The position numbers and the translations under genes were made by a program. Under the pieces are notes generated by a model. The model was not told where the DNA came from. It saw nothing but the letters and a program-made list of their open reading frames with translations, and searched no databases. Below, piece after piece: positions 12,801 to 37,940 of a stretch of DNA of 64,000 nt. Position 1 is the stretch's first letter; each line of letters opens with the position of its first letter. This DNA is from Engraulis encrasicolus (lineage: Eukaryota > Chordata > Actinopteri > Clupeiformes > Engraulidae), in assembly GCF_034702125.1 (NCBI RefSeq), contig NC_085876.1:17812014-17876013 (forward strand), in the 5' to 3' direction.

Positions 12801-15051
12801 GGCTATTTACTTTTGTATATTATTCTCCCTTTCTCACCCTGTCCCTCCAGGAACTCAAACTCGCCTAGGGCACCAAATAAGCCAGAACCGGCCCTGGTTG
12901 CGGACTTCTATCATTTATTTCAGTTACTCTATTTTGTCCAGCACCTGTGCCACTGATGTGCGCGCATTCTCCACCTTCAAGTTTTGGGGAGCCCCATTCA
13001 AGTGAACGACACATTCTACAGAATGAAGAACAGCCATGTAATAAAAATACATAAAAGTAAACTATGGAATAAACTAGCTCTGTCCATTTCGGCCCTCAGA
13101 GCAGGTTAAAAACTGGTTAGCCGCAACAACAACGTTCGAGAAATGCAACCCTGAACGTTTCAAACTTTAAACAAGTTCACTCTTCTCGTCTCTAATCGGT
13201 GCTCAAAGAGGCAGCTCTAGAGTCTCCTTACTAAAGTACCAGGAAACTCCCCATTCTCATTGTGACACAGCATTCCACAGCACACAATGCTCACCGCACA
13301 CACAACGAAATCGCTTTCAAGACTCACCCAAGCAAGAAGGCAGTGTCAAACGGCACCCCAAGGGAGCAGTGTGGTGGGACAGTACCATGCTCAGGGTACC
13401 TCAATCATAGCCTGATTATCATCGACGTGCAAATCTCTTCGAGACTTGGTCTGACCAAGAGCATTACAATGAACATTTCCCAAACGGCATGGTTGACCCG
13501 TCTTCCTTTGTTTGCTTATTGCCACAAAGTGGGAAGAGCTCCCGTATTTTTGGGAACTCAGAAAGTACTTGTATTGCCCTTGACCTCACTAGTTGCAACG
13601 CTGAAAGTGTTGCGTCACTAGGAGGGCACAGCCTCAGTCATAGAGGAGGACAGGAAAGCACAGGACAGTCGTGAATCAAAGCGGCAGCTCTTGGGCTACA
13701 AGCCTGACATCCTAATTACTTTTGAATTATTACAGAACATCACCACACTGCTTTTGAAGGTCCAGTGTGTAATTTTAGTACTTGTTCCCAAAATGTAGGC
13801 CACGCACTTTTTTATGAATGATTTTTGTATGAATACTAAGTAAATAAACTGGGGCTGTAGCGATACACTCAACTCACGATTTGGTTCATATCATGATTTT
13901 GACCAATGGTTTGATACAATACGATGTATACGTGTCTTTATAAAATACAGATAAAAAATTCTACGTTAAAACTGATAGTTTATAGGTAATGGGTAACTGA
14001 TAATGATTACTAAGCTTGAAAGCACTATTGGGCCTACATCATATTATGTTGTTTCCGGGACTGAAGGGTAAACGAACTTTAATTAGCATATCATAATATT
14101 AATGAGCATATCATAACATTGCAATACACCATCAAGGCCCTGTGTAACACAATTTCTCGGTTTGATAAAAATTGTTGCATCTCTATAATAAACTAATATT
14201 TACTGCTCTGAACAGAGTAGGCTTTGCAGCCAAAGGTGCAGCTGGTAATTCAAAATGGTGGATTAACATGGAGAGGATCCACCTATTCGTCTGTGAAGGT
14301 GTACATTTCCAAACCATAATGAATACTTAATTGATATTGGTAGTGAATATTCAAGCCATAAATTACATTTGTAAATGGGCTGCATAAATTCTGCAGAAGC
14401 AAGGAGTGGAACTTGGACACCGGTAGCCGATGCAATGATTTTTTTTATGGCTTTACATGTATGGATTCTAAATTTTTGTTTTCTCCTGATTGCACGAAAC
14501 TAGCTCTGCACAACTCAACCTCTGATCGCAGTGTCGGTCAAAAAATTAGCTCACGTGGTTGGCTGCCAGTGTCTTGCCCCTCCTCACAACACTGTGTTTA
14601 TAAACAAACAACACAGTGTCTATAAAAAAACACCTATAAAAGTGCTACCCACAAGTGCAAAACGTTATGTTTTCAGTCACTAGACCTTCCTCAGTGCCAA
14701 AACATGAAGCATAAATACTGAATAGAATTACACATTGAACCTTGAATGTAGTAGGCCTATGTAATATGTATTAAAGGGCCACACTGTGTATTTTTTCTTT
14801 GCCATTTATTTTCTTCCCTACTTATTTTCTGTCTTTGCTGTTCACAGATGACTGAAGTAAACCTGAACAACATGCTCTGCCCAGCAGTGTCCGATCCTTT
14901 CTACGGACCGTGGTACCGAGTCTGGGCCACTGGGCATCAGACGCTTCTGACTCTGATCCATGGCAAAGCGCTCACATTGATCGCTCACCACGCGGTTCCT
15001 GCGTGCCGCTACTTCACCAACAGTGCCTACCCTCGCAGCAAGGTTGACTGA
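3784..15051 (+). CDS. tmem164: Transmembrane protein 164, C-terminal part (3 exons)
   Basis: Coding exons 3784-3862, 8672-8772 and 14848-15051 join in frame (phases 1 and 0) and encode the last 127 residues of TMEM164, a multi-pass membrane protein reported as an acyltransferase making C20:4 ether phospholipids linked to ferroptosis. Seen directly: blocks [27 protein letters not shown] and [19 protein letters not shown], which match the family as I remember it, hydrophobic stretches in the first two exons, AG acceptors and GT donors at every internal border, and a TGA stop. The last about 30 residues look divergent from mammals. The N-terminal exons are left of the window or were not recognised in 1-3783. 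The two introns (3863-8671, 8773-14847) are packed with DNA transposons. ammecr1 is the convergent neighbour. Confidence 0.93.
3863..6524. other. tmem164 intron, mostly unassigned
   Basis: Contains a short fish-repeat-like phrase (AACTCCGATGAAGTTGGGAC at about 3930) and several TAGGCCTA/TAGCCTA motifs. No exon recognised. Confidence 0.4.
6525..7800. mobile_element. Large foldback element in tmem164 intron
   Basis: Inner inverted arms of about 350 bp (about 6741-7090 and 7245-7610) share blocks such as GAAACAAAACGCTATCTTTA, TAGATGCTAGG and TTGACATTCTA with moderate divergence. Outside the arms, GGCGTGTCTCGAG is repeated in the same direction on both sides (6568-6625, 7712-7755), and GCGTCCTGC/GCAGGACGC closes the ends. 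No transposase is visible. Confidence 0.65.
8672..8772 (+). CDS. tmem164: tmem164 internal exon b
   Basis: Acceptor ACAG ends at 8671; donor GTATGA starts at 8773. The exon encodes [18 protein letters not shown] then a hydrophobic segment ending LQTLGM. It enters in phase 1 and leaves in phase 0. A hAT element begins only 44 bp past the donor. Confidence 0.93.
8817..9261. mobile_element. Nonautonomous hAT element
   Basis: TIRs CAGTGGTGCTCAAACT and AGTTTGAGAACCACTG, with a perfect 8-bp target duplication GTGTAAGG (8809-8816, 9262-9269). It holds two exact-looking 48-bp tandem units (9075-9122, 9123-9170). It sits in the tmem164 intron 44 bp after exon b. Confidence 0.9.
9280..9371. repeat. 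Imperfect hairpin repeat
   Basis: About 28-bp arms (GGTGAGAAGATCCCCGTCAT and the inverse of its GGCGAGAAGG counterpart) with several mismatches, and an inner AGAGAGAT/ATCTCTCT stem. It lies directly after the hAT at 8817-9261. Confidence 0.5.
9675..10152. mobile_element. hAT-like nonautonomous element
   Basis: Ends CAGCGTTGGGCAGTAA and TTGCCCAACACTG, with internal GTAATGCATTAC repeats. The 8-bp flanks CGTATACT and TGTATGTC differ only by transitions, consistent with an old target duplication. Confidence 0.65.
10234..10643. repeat. TACCGATACC-bordered repeat with inner hairpin
   Basis: The left part carries TACCGATACCG units and the right part ends in their inverse then GTGCATCCCTA, a common fish hAT-like end. 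A perfect 27-bp-arm hairpin (10516-10542, 10580-10606, 37-nt loop) lies inside. The left end lacks the matching TAGGGATGCAC, so the element is truncated or misread there. Confidence 0.5.
10722..12923. repeat. 42-bp-arm hairpin split by a hAT
   Basis: Left arm 10722-10763 and right arm 10779-10801 continued at 12905-12923 pair with no mismatch that I see, around a 15-nt loop. The hAT at 10802 sits inside the right arm. CAAGTTTTGGGGAGC occurs on both outer sides (10708-10722, 12978-12992). Confidence 0.8.
10802..12896. mobile_element. 2.1 kb hAT element, no intact transposase
   Basis: Begins CAGGGCCGGTT and ends with its inverse AACCGGCCCTG. A perfect 8-bp duplication GTTGCGGA lies at 10794-10801 and 12897-12904. 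Only short open frames are present, so it is nonautonomous or degenerate. Confidence 0.88.
13409..13634 (-). repeat. Dispersed repeat, copy 1
   Basis: Shares most of its length, in inverse orientation, with 45745-45987: blocks GCCTGATTATCATCGACGT, AAATCTCTTCGAGACTTGGT and TGTTGCGTCACTAGGAGGG. Probably a MITE; family not identified. Confidence 0.65.
13853..14180. repeat. Degenerate hAT-like repeat
   Basis: Left end GGGGCTGTAGCGATACACTC followed by CAACTCACGATT, a phrase frequent in fish hAT relics. The right end has a TTGTTGCATC counterpart. Borders are uncertain. Confidence 0.35.
14190..14400. repeat. Dispersed repeat family member (1 of 3)
   Basis: Shares AAACTAATATTTACT, TTTGCAGC, CATAATGAATACTTA and ATAAATTCTG in the same order with 25300-25535 and, in part, 37790-37940. 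Family not identified. Confidence 0.5.
14848..15051 (+). CDS. tmem164: tmem164 terminal coding exon
   Basis: Acceptor CAG ends at 14847; the exon reads 67 codons to a TGA at 15049-15051. It begins [20 protein letters not shown] and contains [17 protein letters not shown], the most conserved TMEM164 block. The final part is less conserved. Confidence 0.94.
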   Translation: MTEVNLNNMLCPAVSDPFYGPWYRVWATGHQTLLTLIHGKALTLIAHHAVPACRYFTNSAYPRSKVD

Positions 15052-15495
15052 GGCCATGTCCGCATTAAAAGTTGAACAAATAGGCCTATAAATGTACCGT
15101 ACGTATCCATAGTTAAAAACTATCTGCGTCTACACTGTCATTTTTATATCGTTTTCAGATTGTTCCTCTATTGGGGAAGCTGGTTTTTCAGATTTCTCTA
15201 CTACAGCGGTCGTAGCATCATTTTTGATGTTTCGAGGGAGGCGAAAACGCATACATTGTGCATTTTCTTGTGTGTCTTTTCATGTGGACTTATGGTTACA
15301 GTTTACGGTTGAGTGAGAACCCTTATTAACCTTGTCAACATGTTTTGATCATCGTCGATGCTTAGGCCTACGTATATCATTTCATTCATATCCTGAACAT
15401 ATACTCTTAAAGGTCCTTCAATGTTGGTAATTTCTACTGTTGGAATTGCATTGAAATGGGGAAATGTCTTTTTATTGTGATGAAAAACCTAACAA

Positions 15496-15501
15496 AATAA
15501 A
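15496..15501 (+). terminator. tmem164: Candidate tmem164 poly(A) signal
   Basis: AATAAA 445 bp after the stop. Another AATAAA lies at 16043-16048, so the 3' end could be at either or both. No transcript evidence is available here. Confidence 0.45.
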
Positions 15502-16230
15502 GTTTAACTTTTTGTTTATTTTTTCAGAATTTTACTCTTTTCACTGCCTGTATTACCGTTTATGGAATATAATTCATATTGGAAAGATTAATATTCATTG
15601 GACCTACACTCTTGTGTCTTGAAGTATAGAATTTGTATGCTTTTTTTACCAACATTTTTTACTTCTAGCACTGTATATTGTTAACTACATGATATCAATG
15701 TTCAGGTATTACGGAACTTTTTTCTATGACAATTATGCCAGATCTTGACTTTTTACTAGAGGTGAAACCGAAAGAGTATTGAGAATCCTCACCTGATTTC
15801 ATGTTCAAGTTCTACGTCAGTACTCTGGCCTGCCTGGTTCCTTATTTAGTTATTCTGGGCAACCTAACTGACTGACCTGAGTTTTTTTTAACGCATTTTA
15901 AAATGATGCGTTTTCACTGCTTTCACCTCCACAATGCCCAAAGAAATGGTCTAAACATTTGGATTGTGTGCCATGTATGTTACTGTATTGTTTTATGTGC
16001 ATGTTTTTTTCAATGGTTCAAGTTCCCAAGAACACTGTAAAAAATAAACACATTTTAAATAATTCTCTTATCAACCTCATTTCTTTAGAAACTTTGTTTG
16101 TTTACCTTCCTCTGGAACTTTTACAAATGCCAGTAGCGCAAGTAAAATACGAATACAACTGATCTAGGTTCCCATACCTTTTCTGCTTTAGGACCTGCTG
16201 AAAGCAAACCAGAAGTATGATGCCCTACGT

Positions 16231-16615
16231 CAGGGATGTCAAACTCAGGCCCGGGGGCAAAATTTGGCCCGCAGTCATTTTATTTGGCCCTTGAGATCAT
16301 CTCAAATGTGTATTACAGTTGGCCCACATGTTACACTATACAGGTATATTAATGGTGTTGTAAGACTTAAAGACTGTAAAAAGAAACAACATTTTGTGTG
16401 TCACTGGAATATGAGTGGACCTAGGCCAGTGAAACAGCTCACACTCATGCACCATAATATGTGCAGGTACATGTGAAATTTACATGTAAATATGAGTATT
16501 ACTTAAGTGTGCATATGCATAATTTTAGTCAGATTGTAAAATAAATATTGAGTTTGGCCCGCAGCTTTCCAGATTTGGATTTTGGGCCTGGGTCAATTTG
16601 GGTTTGATGCCCCTG
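16231..16615. mobile_element. hAT-like nonautonomous element
   Basis: Ends CAGGGATGTCAAACTC and GGGTTTGATGCCCCTG, with GGCCCGCAG motifs typical of this fish repeat. Flanks CCCTACGT and CCCAACAT match 6/8. A diverged 37-bp direct repeat (CTGCTGAAAGCAAACC..) also flanks it at about 16196 and 16631. Confidence 0.65.
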
Positions 16616-16724
16616 CCCAACATGGAGTCCTGCTGAAAGCAAACCAAAAGTATGATGGTCTACATCAATTAAGCATCATTGTGAAAGGTGAGAATGACAC
16701 CAAAACTCTCATTCATTTATATAT

Positions 16725-16730
16725 TTTATT
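16725..16730 (-). terminator. ammecr1: Candidate ammecr1 poly(A) signal
   Basis: AATAAA on the minus strand (TTTATT on plus), about 5.4 kb after the ammecr1 stop. It fits a long 3'UTR but has not been tested against transcripts. Confidence 0.4.
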
Positions 16731-16999
16731 GAATAAATGAGTTGAAAGGTAACAATATTATTCAAAACTACATCCTTCCCATACCCATGTATGTCTCCAA
16801 AGGTTTTTTTTTTTCATTATTATTCTTTACAATGTTGAGTGTCCGGTATTTCCCATCATTATGTAATAGTCCCCCAATTCAACAGATGCCAAACCAAGAA
16901 CAGTTGGAGAGGAGGAGGATAATCAACAGCCCATACTTCACCAATAACTTTAAAAGAAATGAGGAAAAAATAAAAATAAAAAGGGTATACAGGCTATAC

Positions 17000-19900
17000 C
17001 TGAATAACCTAGTTCAAGCAGTCCTTTAAGTAAGATGGAGCATTCCGAAGTCAGCAATTTCTACATTTGCAGAAAATAGAAAAAACACTAAAATAATTTA
17101 GAAACTAGATCCAAAATATTTTCAAAAAAGGTTTCTTTTTATGATGTACAAAACAGTCATGTTGTCTTTTTTCCTCCTTTTCTTTACAGTGTTTTTTTTC
17201 TACAAATTGTTTCTTTGAACGTTTTCTTTTTTTCATGGTGTGATCAGCCATAACAACTATTCTACAATTTGTTCCCGTGTGTTCACACCAGAAACAACTG
17301 AAGCTGTAAAATCACTTTTGTAGCTGGTAAAATGCAGCTGCTAAATAACTCTGGTCACTTTGAATCAGTCACGTCAGGAGCTCCTTGAGTGACAAAACAT
17401 TCAATGTTGCTTATACTCATTTAAAGGATACTGCTGCATTCCAACTGGCTACCATTGTTAAATAGCCACAACTGGTATAGCTCATTTGCATGAAGTAAAA
17501 TGTTCTTGATGCACTAAGTCTTTTTTCCCTCTTTTAACTCTTTAGTCGCCGTAGTTGTCAGGAGTTTAGTTACCGTTCACTTCTTTCGCTCGCCTCCATT
17601 CAAAGTCAATTACTTTTACAACTTTACTTGATGCTGGTGTGAACACGCGGGTTTTTGTCTATCAGTGCGATTGTATACGGTTGCTGCTACTGGGTGGGAA
17701 TTCCAAGAAGGTGGTTCAGTCACCAACCAGGTTAGGTTCACCTGACTGCAGTGGTAAACCAGCTACTAAAAAGTCCCCATCATCCCAACCAAATGAACTG
17801 CAGGGCAATCTATTAACAGATTTATCACTTTCTGTACAGTAGGTTCACATGGCCAGGCTTAATCACTTCACCAAATTCATGGAATACCCCTTGGGTCCAG
17901 AGTAACGAAAAAACAAACAGGCTTCTATTTCTTTTGATGGCATTAAAAAATAAAGACTAATGTTTCTTCAGTATAAAGTATAACTGCTGGTCTTTAGGAA
18001 AAACATTAAGAAAAAACCAATAATTCTAAGAGGCACGCTATGGGGTATTTTAAAAACAAAAACAAAAACAACAAACAAACATTAAACAAAGCAATACATT
18101 GATCACCTTGTCTCCAGTCAAGGTTGCTTTTTCACATAACATTAACAGAGGATGCAACAAAAACAAGAACAAACAAAACAAAAACATTAGAAATTGTACA
18201 AAATTGGTAAAAAAGAAGACAAAAATAGACATTTTTTTTCTTGCAGGAGTGGTTGGAAGGACAAGGTGGCAGGTCTGAGGAGCAGCATTTGGACATGGCT
18301 GGAGGCGTCTTTGGTTCTGGTGAACAGAGGTGATGCGAGCCTACACATTTCCAAATGGACCATGTAGTGATGTGATGGGAGAGCTGAGTGAGGAGGGCCA
18401 CATGGTGTGGTGGGAGAATGGGGGGCATTAACACATTAACACAAACCCTCTCAAGTTGCACAACAAAAAGTGGATCTGAAAGGAATGCACAATCATTCCT
18501 TTAGCCAATTGAGAGTTCAGTGAAAGCCAACATTGAGGTTTTCACAAAAAAAACAAAAACAAAAAAACACGGGGCAACTTCTGGACGATGATGTTCACAT
18601 TTGTCGAGATGGTCCAAGATGTGAAGGTTTATACAGTACAACAGAACCAAAAAAAGGGCAATTTTGGGAGTTACATGCACATGAGACCACCTTTTCCAAA
18701 TCAACCATTATGATCTTTGCACGTCATTCATTACTTTTGCATAGTATTTATCTTGTACTTAAACATGTCATCTCGATCTTGTGGGAGGTGTTGCAGAGGG
18801 CAAATACGTAAAATGTAGACAGTTGTATCCCCCCGACTATTTTAACAGATGAATGGCATATGTCCACTACCCCCAAGCCATGATGAAAGAAAGGGGGAAA
18901 GGTGACATGCATGGGGATTAGACTTGTGTCTCCATGTCCTTTCAATCCTGCAGGTTCATTGTATTTAATCTTAAAGTTACACTGGTATGAAACAAAAAAA
19001 AAACAAAAAAAACCCTGCAAAAGGTGTGTGTATGTATGTATGTATGAATGTGTGTATGTGTGTGTGCATATGAAAATCAATAATAATCTATCGATATGAT
19101 AAGAATGAGTCCGCATGACCAGTCATGTTTAGTTTTTGAGCGCCCCAAAATGAGGCCCAGATAGCACCATTTTATGTTCCTTTTTTGTTTTGTTTTTTTC
19201 ATGTTCAGTGTCTAGCAGCACAATATGCATACCATGGGATGAACATATGCCCCTCCAACAACGTTCATACACGCAACAGAAATGTATTGCATATGTTGGA
19301 ATACATTTAGTTGACTTCCTGTATGCACAAAACCAAACGTCTAGACTTTTGCAGCAGCTAAGAGAAAAAAAAAGTTCAGATTGTGTTGTAACATGAGCAG
19401 TGACCAGCAATGTGAAATCATTAGTGATATTCCAGTGCCACACATTCCAAACAACCTGCTTTTAAACTGTCCAATCAAGCCTCGTCATTTGGAATATGTG
19501 GCACTAGATCGTTAACCAAGGAATCCAGGCTGCCCATCATTGCCCATTAGTGGACCAGGAAAAAAGGCATTTGACTGCTCAGCATAAGGAAAAAAATAAA
19601 CAAAGGACAATTCAAAAATGCTATCGATGTTTAACACCACGAAATTAACACAAAATGTGAGCCTCTAAGACAAGATTTTTCCATAGGCCAAGCATCACAG
19701 TGTACTAAAAAAGAATGCTCTTATTCTGATACACTATAGCTGGCTTCAACATCTTCCATGTATACCTCGGGCTGGAAAAAAAGAAACACTAATGCTGCTG
19801 GATAATACTACATGATCTTACAGAACATTTAGGTCAGAAAACATAACATCGACGATCTAGATGAGAGTGGGTGCCTGGAAGAGAGAGTCTTCCAGGACAT

Positions 19901-22000
19901 AAGTCATTGAGTCAGGCTGCCAATTTACTGGTCCATGTGTCAAGGTGGGAGCAGGCCTATGTTCCCACAGCTCCATGTTTGTTTGTCTACCACGTTGGCG
20001 AAATAATCTCCACTTCCATCAAAATCAAATTATGTTCTTAAAAGTAACAAAAAGAATGCTGAGCTATGCCCAGACCAAAACCAATCCTAACCCTAACCTG
20101 TCAGTTAAGATTTTTTTTTTTGAGAAAAAAAAAAAACCCTGAAAAATGAAATTAGAGTGTTGGGGATTGGGAACATGGGGGCTGTGGGAACATGGGGTTG
20201 ACCCCGTGTCAAGTAACTCATTTTAAGGCAACACAACTGAAAGTCAGGGTCATCTTTGAATGCTAGGTGGGGGTGGGGGACTGTGGATGGAACACCAAAA
20301 GCCCTTAAAATTTCTGTGCACAATGACGGAAACAGTAATGACATTACAGTGACACATTGAAGCTTCATTATAATCGAGTACTTCTAAAAATGTCATTTCG
20401 AAATGGGAAAAAAAAAGTCACCACTGAGCACGTCTTGTAAAATATACTTGGACAAAATAGCACTGATCCTATTGTTCTTTTCTGAGAAAAGCCTTGCTAT
20501 CTGTCCCCACTACCATTTCTCTGCTCTGCCAGTTCAGTTCCAACGCTATGACACAAAATTATTCAACAACACAAAGCAGACCATCTCATTCTCTTCCCAA
20601 TTCTCCATCAGCCAATTAATTACACTGCAATCCATAACAATTCCAACAGCAAAGTGCAGAACACTCAGCTATGCTGAAAAATGTTAAATGGACGACCTCG
20701 TACAACCGTGTGGCTTCACATGATGAAGACGTGACACACCGCTATCACTCGAAATCCTTCAACACAAAGCTATTGCAACTATTAAGTGTTTTTTGAAAAA
20801 CAAGTCTGTGCCAGCCCTACTTCAAACATGAGTGTTTTATAAATTATCTTCTCTACATAAACCATTCACTGGCAAATGTTTGTTGTTTGCTTTGAAGATA
20901 GATAGATGTAAACATTATTCACACCGTCAGGGTGCGTTTAGGCGGCTACAACCTTAATTTATCAAATCTCAACAAAACTTGTCAAAAAAACTGACTTGAG
21001 TCTTGATTAACCAACAGAATCAATACAGTTCTCAAGGGTAAGACTCATGGTAGAAAAATGGCAGATAAAAATCAAACGCCGCCATTATTGTTTAGGGACA
21101 ACTCGACTCCACAGCTGTATGCAAAGGAGTACAGGTAAACTGAGAGTAGCACCCGGATGTCGCAACTGCAGGGGGAAAAAATTGACATCCGGATCTACTC
21201 TGAAGCATGCAATAATAAAATTAATATGGCTTATAGTCTTTCTTTATGGCATGTCCCTGTGATTTGAATCTATACTTTTTAAATCAAAACAAAACAAAAA
21301 ACCCAAACCCAAAACTCACAATAAAGGAGAGTCACATCCCTACTTAAGAGAGTGGCAGTTAAGGTGAATAACAATGACTGTGATATTCAGGAGATACAAT
21401 TTCGGAGAATGGAGAATAGAAAAACTTAATTTTGAATCTTCTCTAAAAGCTACAGAAAGACACAGACCAAAAAAACAACCTAGCCTAAACTACAACTATA
21501 ACTACTGTGGGGAGTCATTAAGTATACAATAGAAACCCCAGTAAAATTCACCCAAAACGTCATGAAGGTTAGGGAAGAAAAAAAATATGTGAAGAGAAGA
21601 GACAATGAATGCTTACATATACCCGATACACATGGTAGCATTTGGGAAAGGATAATTATGGGAATATTATATTAAAATTTTGCATACCCGAAATAAGATT
21701 TGCGTTGGAAATGGCTTTAGGGCCATTATATTAGCACTTCCATCCACAGAATCTAAAACCTTTTTTTTTAGGGGTAGCTTCTTTTTTTAAATTTCCATCC
21801 AATGTCACAAAAAAGGGTAATGGACATATGCTGCAAAAAACTTGAATACATGAAAAAGAAAAAAGGGTACATTTTTGCTTCCTTTTAATAGTAACAAATC
21901 AAAAATTAAGAGAAATTTTCGCCAAAACCCGTTGCCATGAAAACCATTTTTTCTTCTTTTTTCAAAAAAAAAGAAAAAAAAAGAAGAAGAAAAAAGAAAA
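17000..22000. other. A/T-rich region without plus-strand gene
   Basis: Homopolymer-rich, with a GT-rich stretch at 19023-19066. Best explained as the ammecr1 3'UTR; no plus-strand coding exon recognised. Confidence 0.5.
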
Positions 22001-22154
22001 AAAAAGTGGTTAGCACAGCAACGGAAACTAACATCATAAAATGGTACAGTAGTAAAGATAGCTAGACCAGGTGGGGGCGGTGGAGGGCTCTCCGGAGGCG
22101 GCGGGAGGGAAGAGGTCAGCGGAGAGGTCCAGTGGCTGGTCATGCGGCTCGATG

Positions 22155-35713
<13,559 letters not shown>

Positions 35714-36960
35714 CACCGTCACCGCGGGGAGGGCGGGAGGGAAGGCCGACCAGACGTACAAATCCCACTGCGTCAACGCGTTCGACGGACAATGCTCCAC
35801 CTTCCCTGTTTTGTCAAGCACCCACTAGTTTACGTTTTAATTATCTCTAAATGTAGAAATCGTTATGTAGACTGCAGTGTCATCCAACCCAGAACGCACA
35901 CTCGGCACTAAAAGCAATAATCTGTCCTCTCAGACTGGCTACCGACTAATAGAAATCCTTCGTTTCAATGAAAACAGCATTCCACATTTCTTCCGACGAA
36001 CCCCAAGTCCAAAGGCCATCCGTTTCTTTTAACTGATTATATACTGTGGCCTATCCATGGAGCTACGATGGGATGATAGTCTTTGCCAGATATAGAGCTA
36101 TTAATGTCAGACATACGGACGTCCCGTAGGCTACTGTTACAGCTGTGGTAACAAACCAATCGTTCAATATGGGGGCTGCTAAACGTCTTGCTCGGGATGT
36201 TGCACCCTTGAAAGCGGCATATTACAACGATTGTTGGCACGCGCCCGACCTCAGTCACACAACGAATTGCTACAACCTCCTAGTCTGAAGTCGACGCAGT
36301 CAAAATGGCTATTGGGGCAATGCGGTTTGATTTTTGAATAGCAGCATTCGCAAGGAAAAAAGTCATTCAGGCAAAGCAAGAAACGTTTTAAACCGGAGGT
36401 CCTGCCGCACTTATTTCAGTCCCAATGCAAAAAGCAGTCCTGAAAGTTTGTTGTCGGCTTGTTTGGACGTTACCACTCGATTTTAGGTAGAAGTATTTTT
36501 TCACAGTATGGTAATCCATCTGTAGAAATCCATCGTTTATTTCCACCTTCGTTGTGAACTCCAACTGCTAACATTAAGCTACACTGGTTGCCGTAAAGAC
36601 CTGGCTAACCTAGAGCGGTTGCTACCGTTTGTGTATCTGCCACGAGAAGACAGAATCCAGGACGCATTTTGCGATAATTCTCCCCTGGATTTCGAGAGGA
36701 TTCTTTCCGTAGCATAGATCTGCGGGTTTGGTGTTGCCCTTCTGAAGTACAGTAATCTATTTCATGAGCAAGAGCTACGGTGATTATCCCAAGTCTTCTG
36801 CGTGAGAGACATTAGAGAAAGCGAATTCACCACCGTTCGGAGCCTGCCGCTGTCCTTTGACACTTGCAGCAGACACACCACCGCCTTGTCAGGAACTTAC
36901 GGCTGTCTGCAGATAGATGCTGCTGCTGTATAGGCATAGCACTATTGGGCTAAGTGGCCT
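35714..36960 (-). promoter_or_regulatory. ammecr1: ammecr1 5'UTR / promoter region
   Basis: Sequence immediately upstream of the ammecr1 start: CpG-rich near the exon, then mixed composition without recognisable repeats. The transcription start is not determined. Confidence 0.35.
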
Positions 36961-37024
36961 CAGTAGGGAGGATGTTTATCCTGTGCCATTCAGTGATGTA
37001 ACCCAATGACTCTGGAAGTCTTTT

Positions 37025-37026
<2 letters not shown>

Positions 37027-37098
<72 letters not shown>
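37027..37098. repeat. (AC)n microsatellite
   Basis: About 35 uninterrupted AC units, ending ACGCACGC next to the palindrome arm at 37099. Confidence 0.95.
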
Positions 37099-37100
<2 letters not shown>

Positions 37101-37301
37101 GCTTCTGTTTGGCCTGTCTTGAACATATTCGATAGTCTAATAGTATAAAATCACTTGTGGATGTTGAATTGTTAACAGCTGGCAAATGTAGGCACAGCTA
37201 TGGGCCTACATTCGCCAGCTGTTAACTCAACATCCACAAGTGATTTCATAGGCCTACTATATGTTCAAGACAGGCCAAACAGAAGTGTGTGTGTGTGTGT
37301 G
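37099..37301. repeat. Palindrome with inverted microsatellite edge
   Basis: The left arm to 37193 and the right arm from 37204 pair with few differences (TTCTGTTTGGCCTGTCTTGA, AAATCACTTGTGGATGTTGA) around a 10-nt loop. The right arm continues into (GT)n (37284-37301), mirroring the (AC)n on the left. Confidence 0.8.
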
Positions 37302-37789
37302 CTGACGGTGCGGTCACACCTGGGCCCATGACCAATGCAGGCCCGATCAATGAGACATCTAATCGGAAGGTTGTTGATGGGAACAACCCCTTTGTTTTTC
37401 AAACTGTCTGTGCCTATTGGCCAATGCTTTGTCATCACTCCCTCAAATCCCAGTCCACATTCTGAAAGCCTTTCTTCGTGTCTGTCTTGTTTTATGTTGT
37501 TGTTTTGGCCAGATAACTTCAATACTCCACTAGGTAAATTTGCACGTCGTTACAGCATTCACAATGCTATTGCAATTGCGAAGAATATCGACCACCCTTT
37601 AAAATGTATTAGGCTCGATGAAATATCCTAAAATGATTGCAACCCCGGGCCGGGGGCTGTGCTGGATACTTGCACCGGGGCCCGTGACTAAGTTATTACG
37701 CCACTGATTGTGGCCAGAGTAGGTAGTGCAACTATGCTGCTCATTGTTGCTTATTGCCAAATTTGGTTTTCTCATGAATAATTACTAAA

Positions 37790-37940
37790 TAATAAACTAA
37801 TATTTACTAAAATGACCAAAGTAAGGTTTGCAGCTAAAATGTCTGTTTCTGGACATTGAAAATGGCAGGCAATGGAGAAGATCTTTCAGATAATATGAAT
37901 GATAATAAAAAAACTATTTTGTCACTCACAGTTGGTGAAT
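37790..37940. repeat. Dispersed repeat family member (3 of 3)
   Basis: Contains AAACTAATATTTACT, AAAATGACCAAAGTA and TTTGCAGCTAAAATGTCT, then diverges. Same family as 14190 and 25300. Confidence 0.5.

Larger units (their letters stand above)
16700..22154 (-). other. ammecr1: Probable long 3'UTR of ammecr1
   Basis: This 5.4 kb stretch directly follows the ammecr1 stop codon on the minus strand. It is A/T-rich with many homopolymer runs and has no recognised transposon insertion. An AATAAA on the minus strand (16730-16725) lies near its far end, close to the hAT that ends at 16615. Its extent is inferred from the signal and the lack of repeats; a shorter UTR is possible. Confidence 0.5.

Noticed and set aside
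21805..22143. A 112-aa minus-strand open frame below ammecr1
   Set aside because: It is in the ammecr1 3'UTR, after the TGA, with low-complexity Pro and Phe runs.
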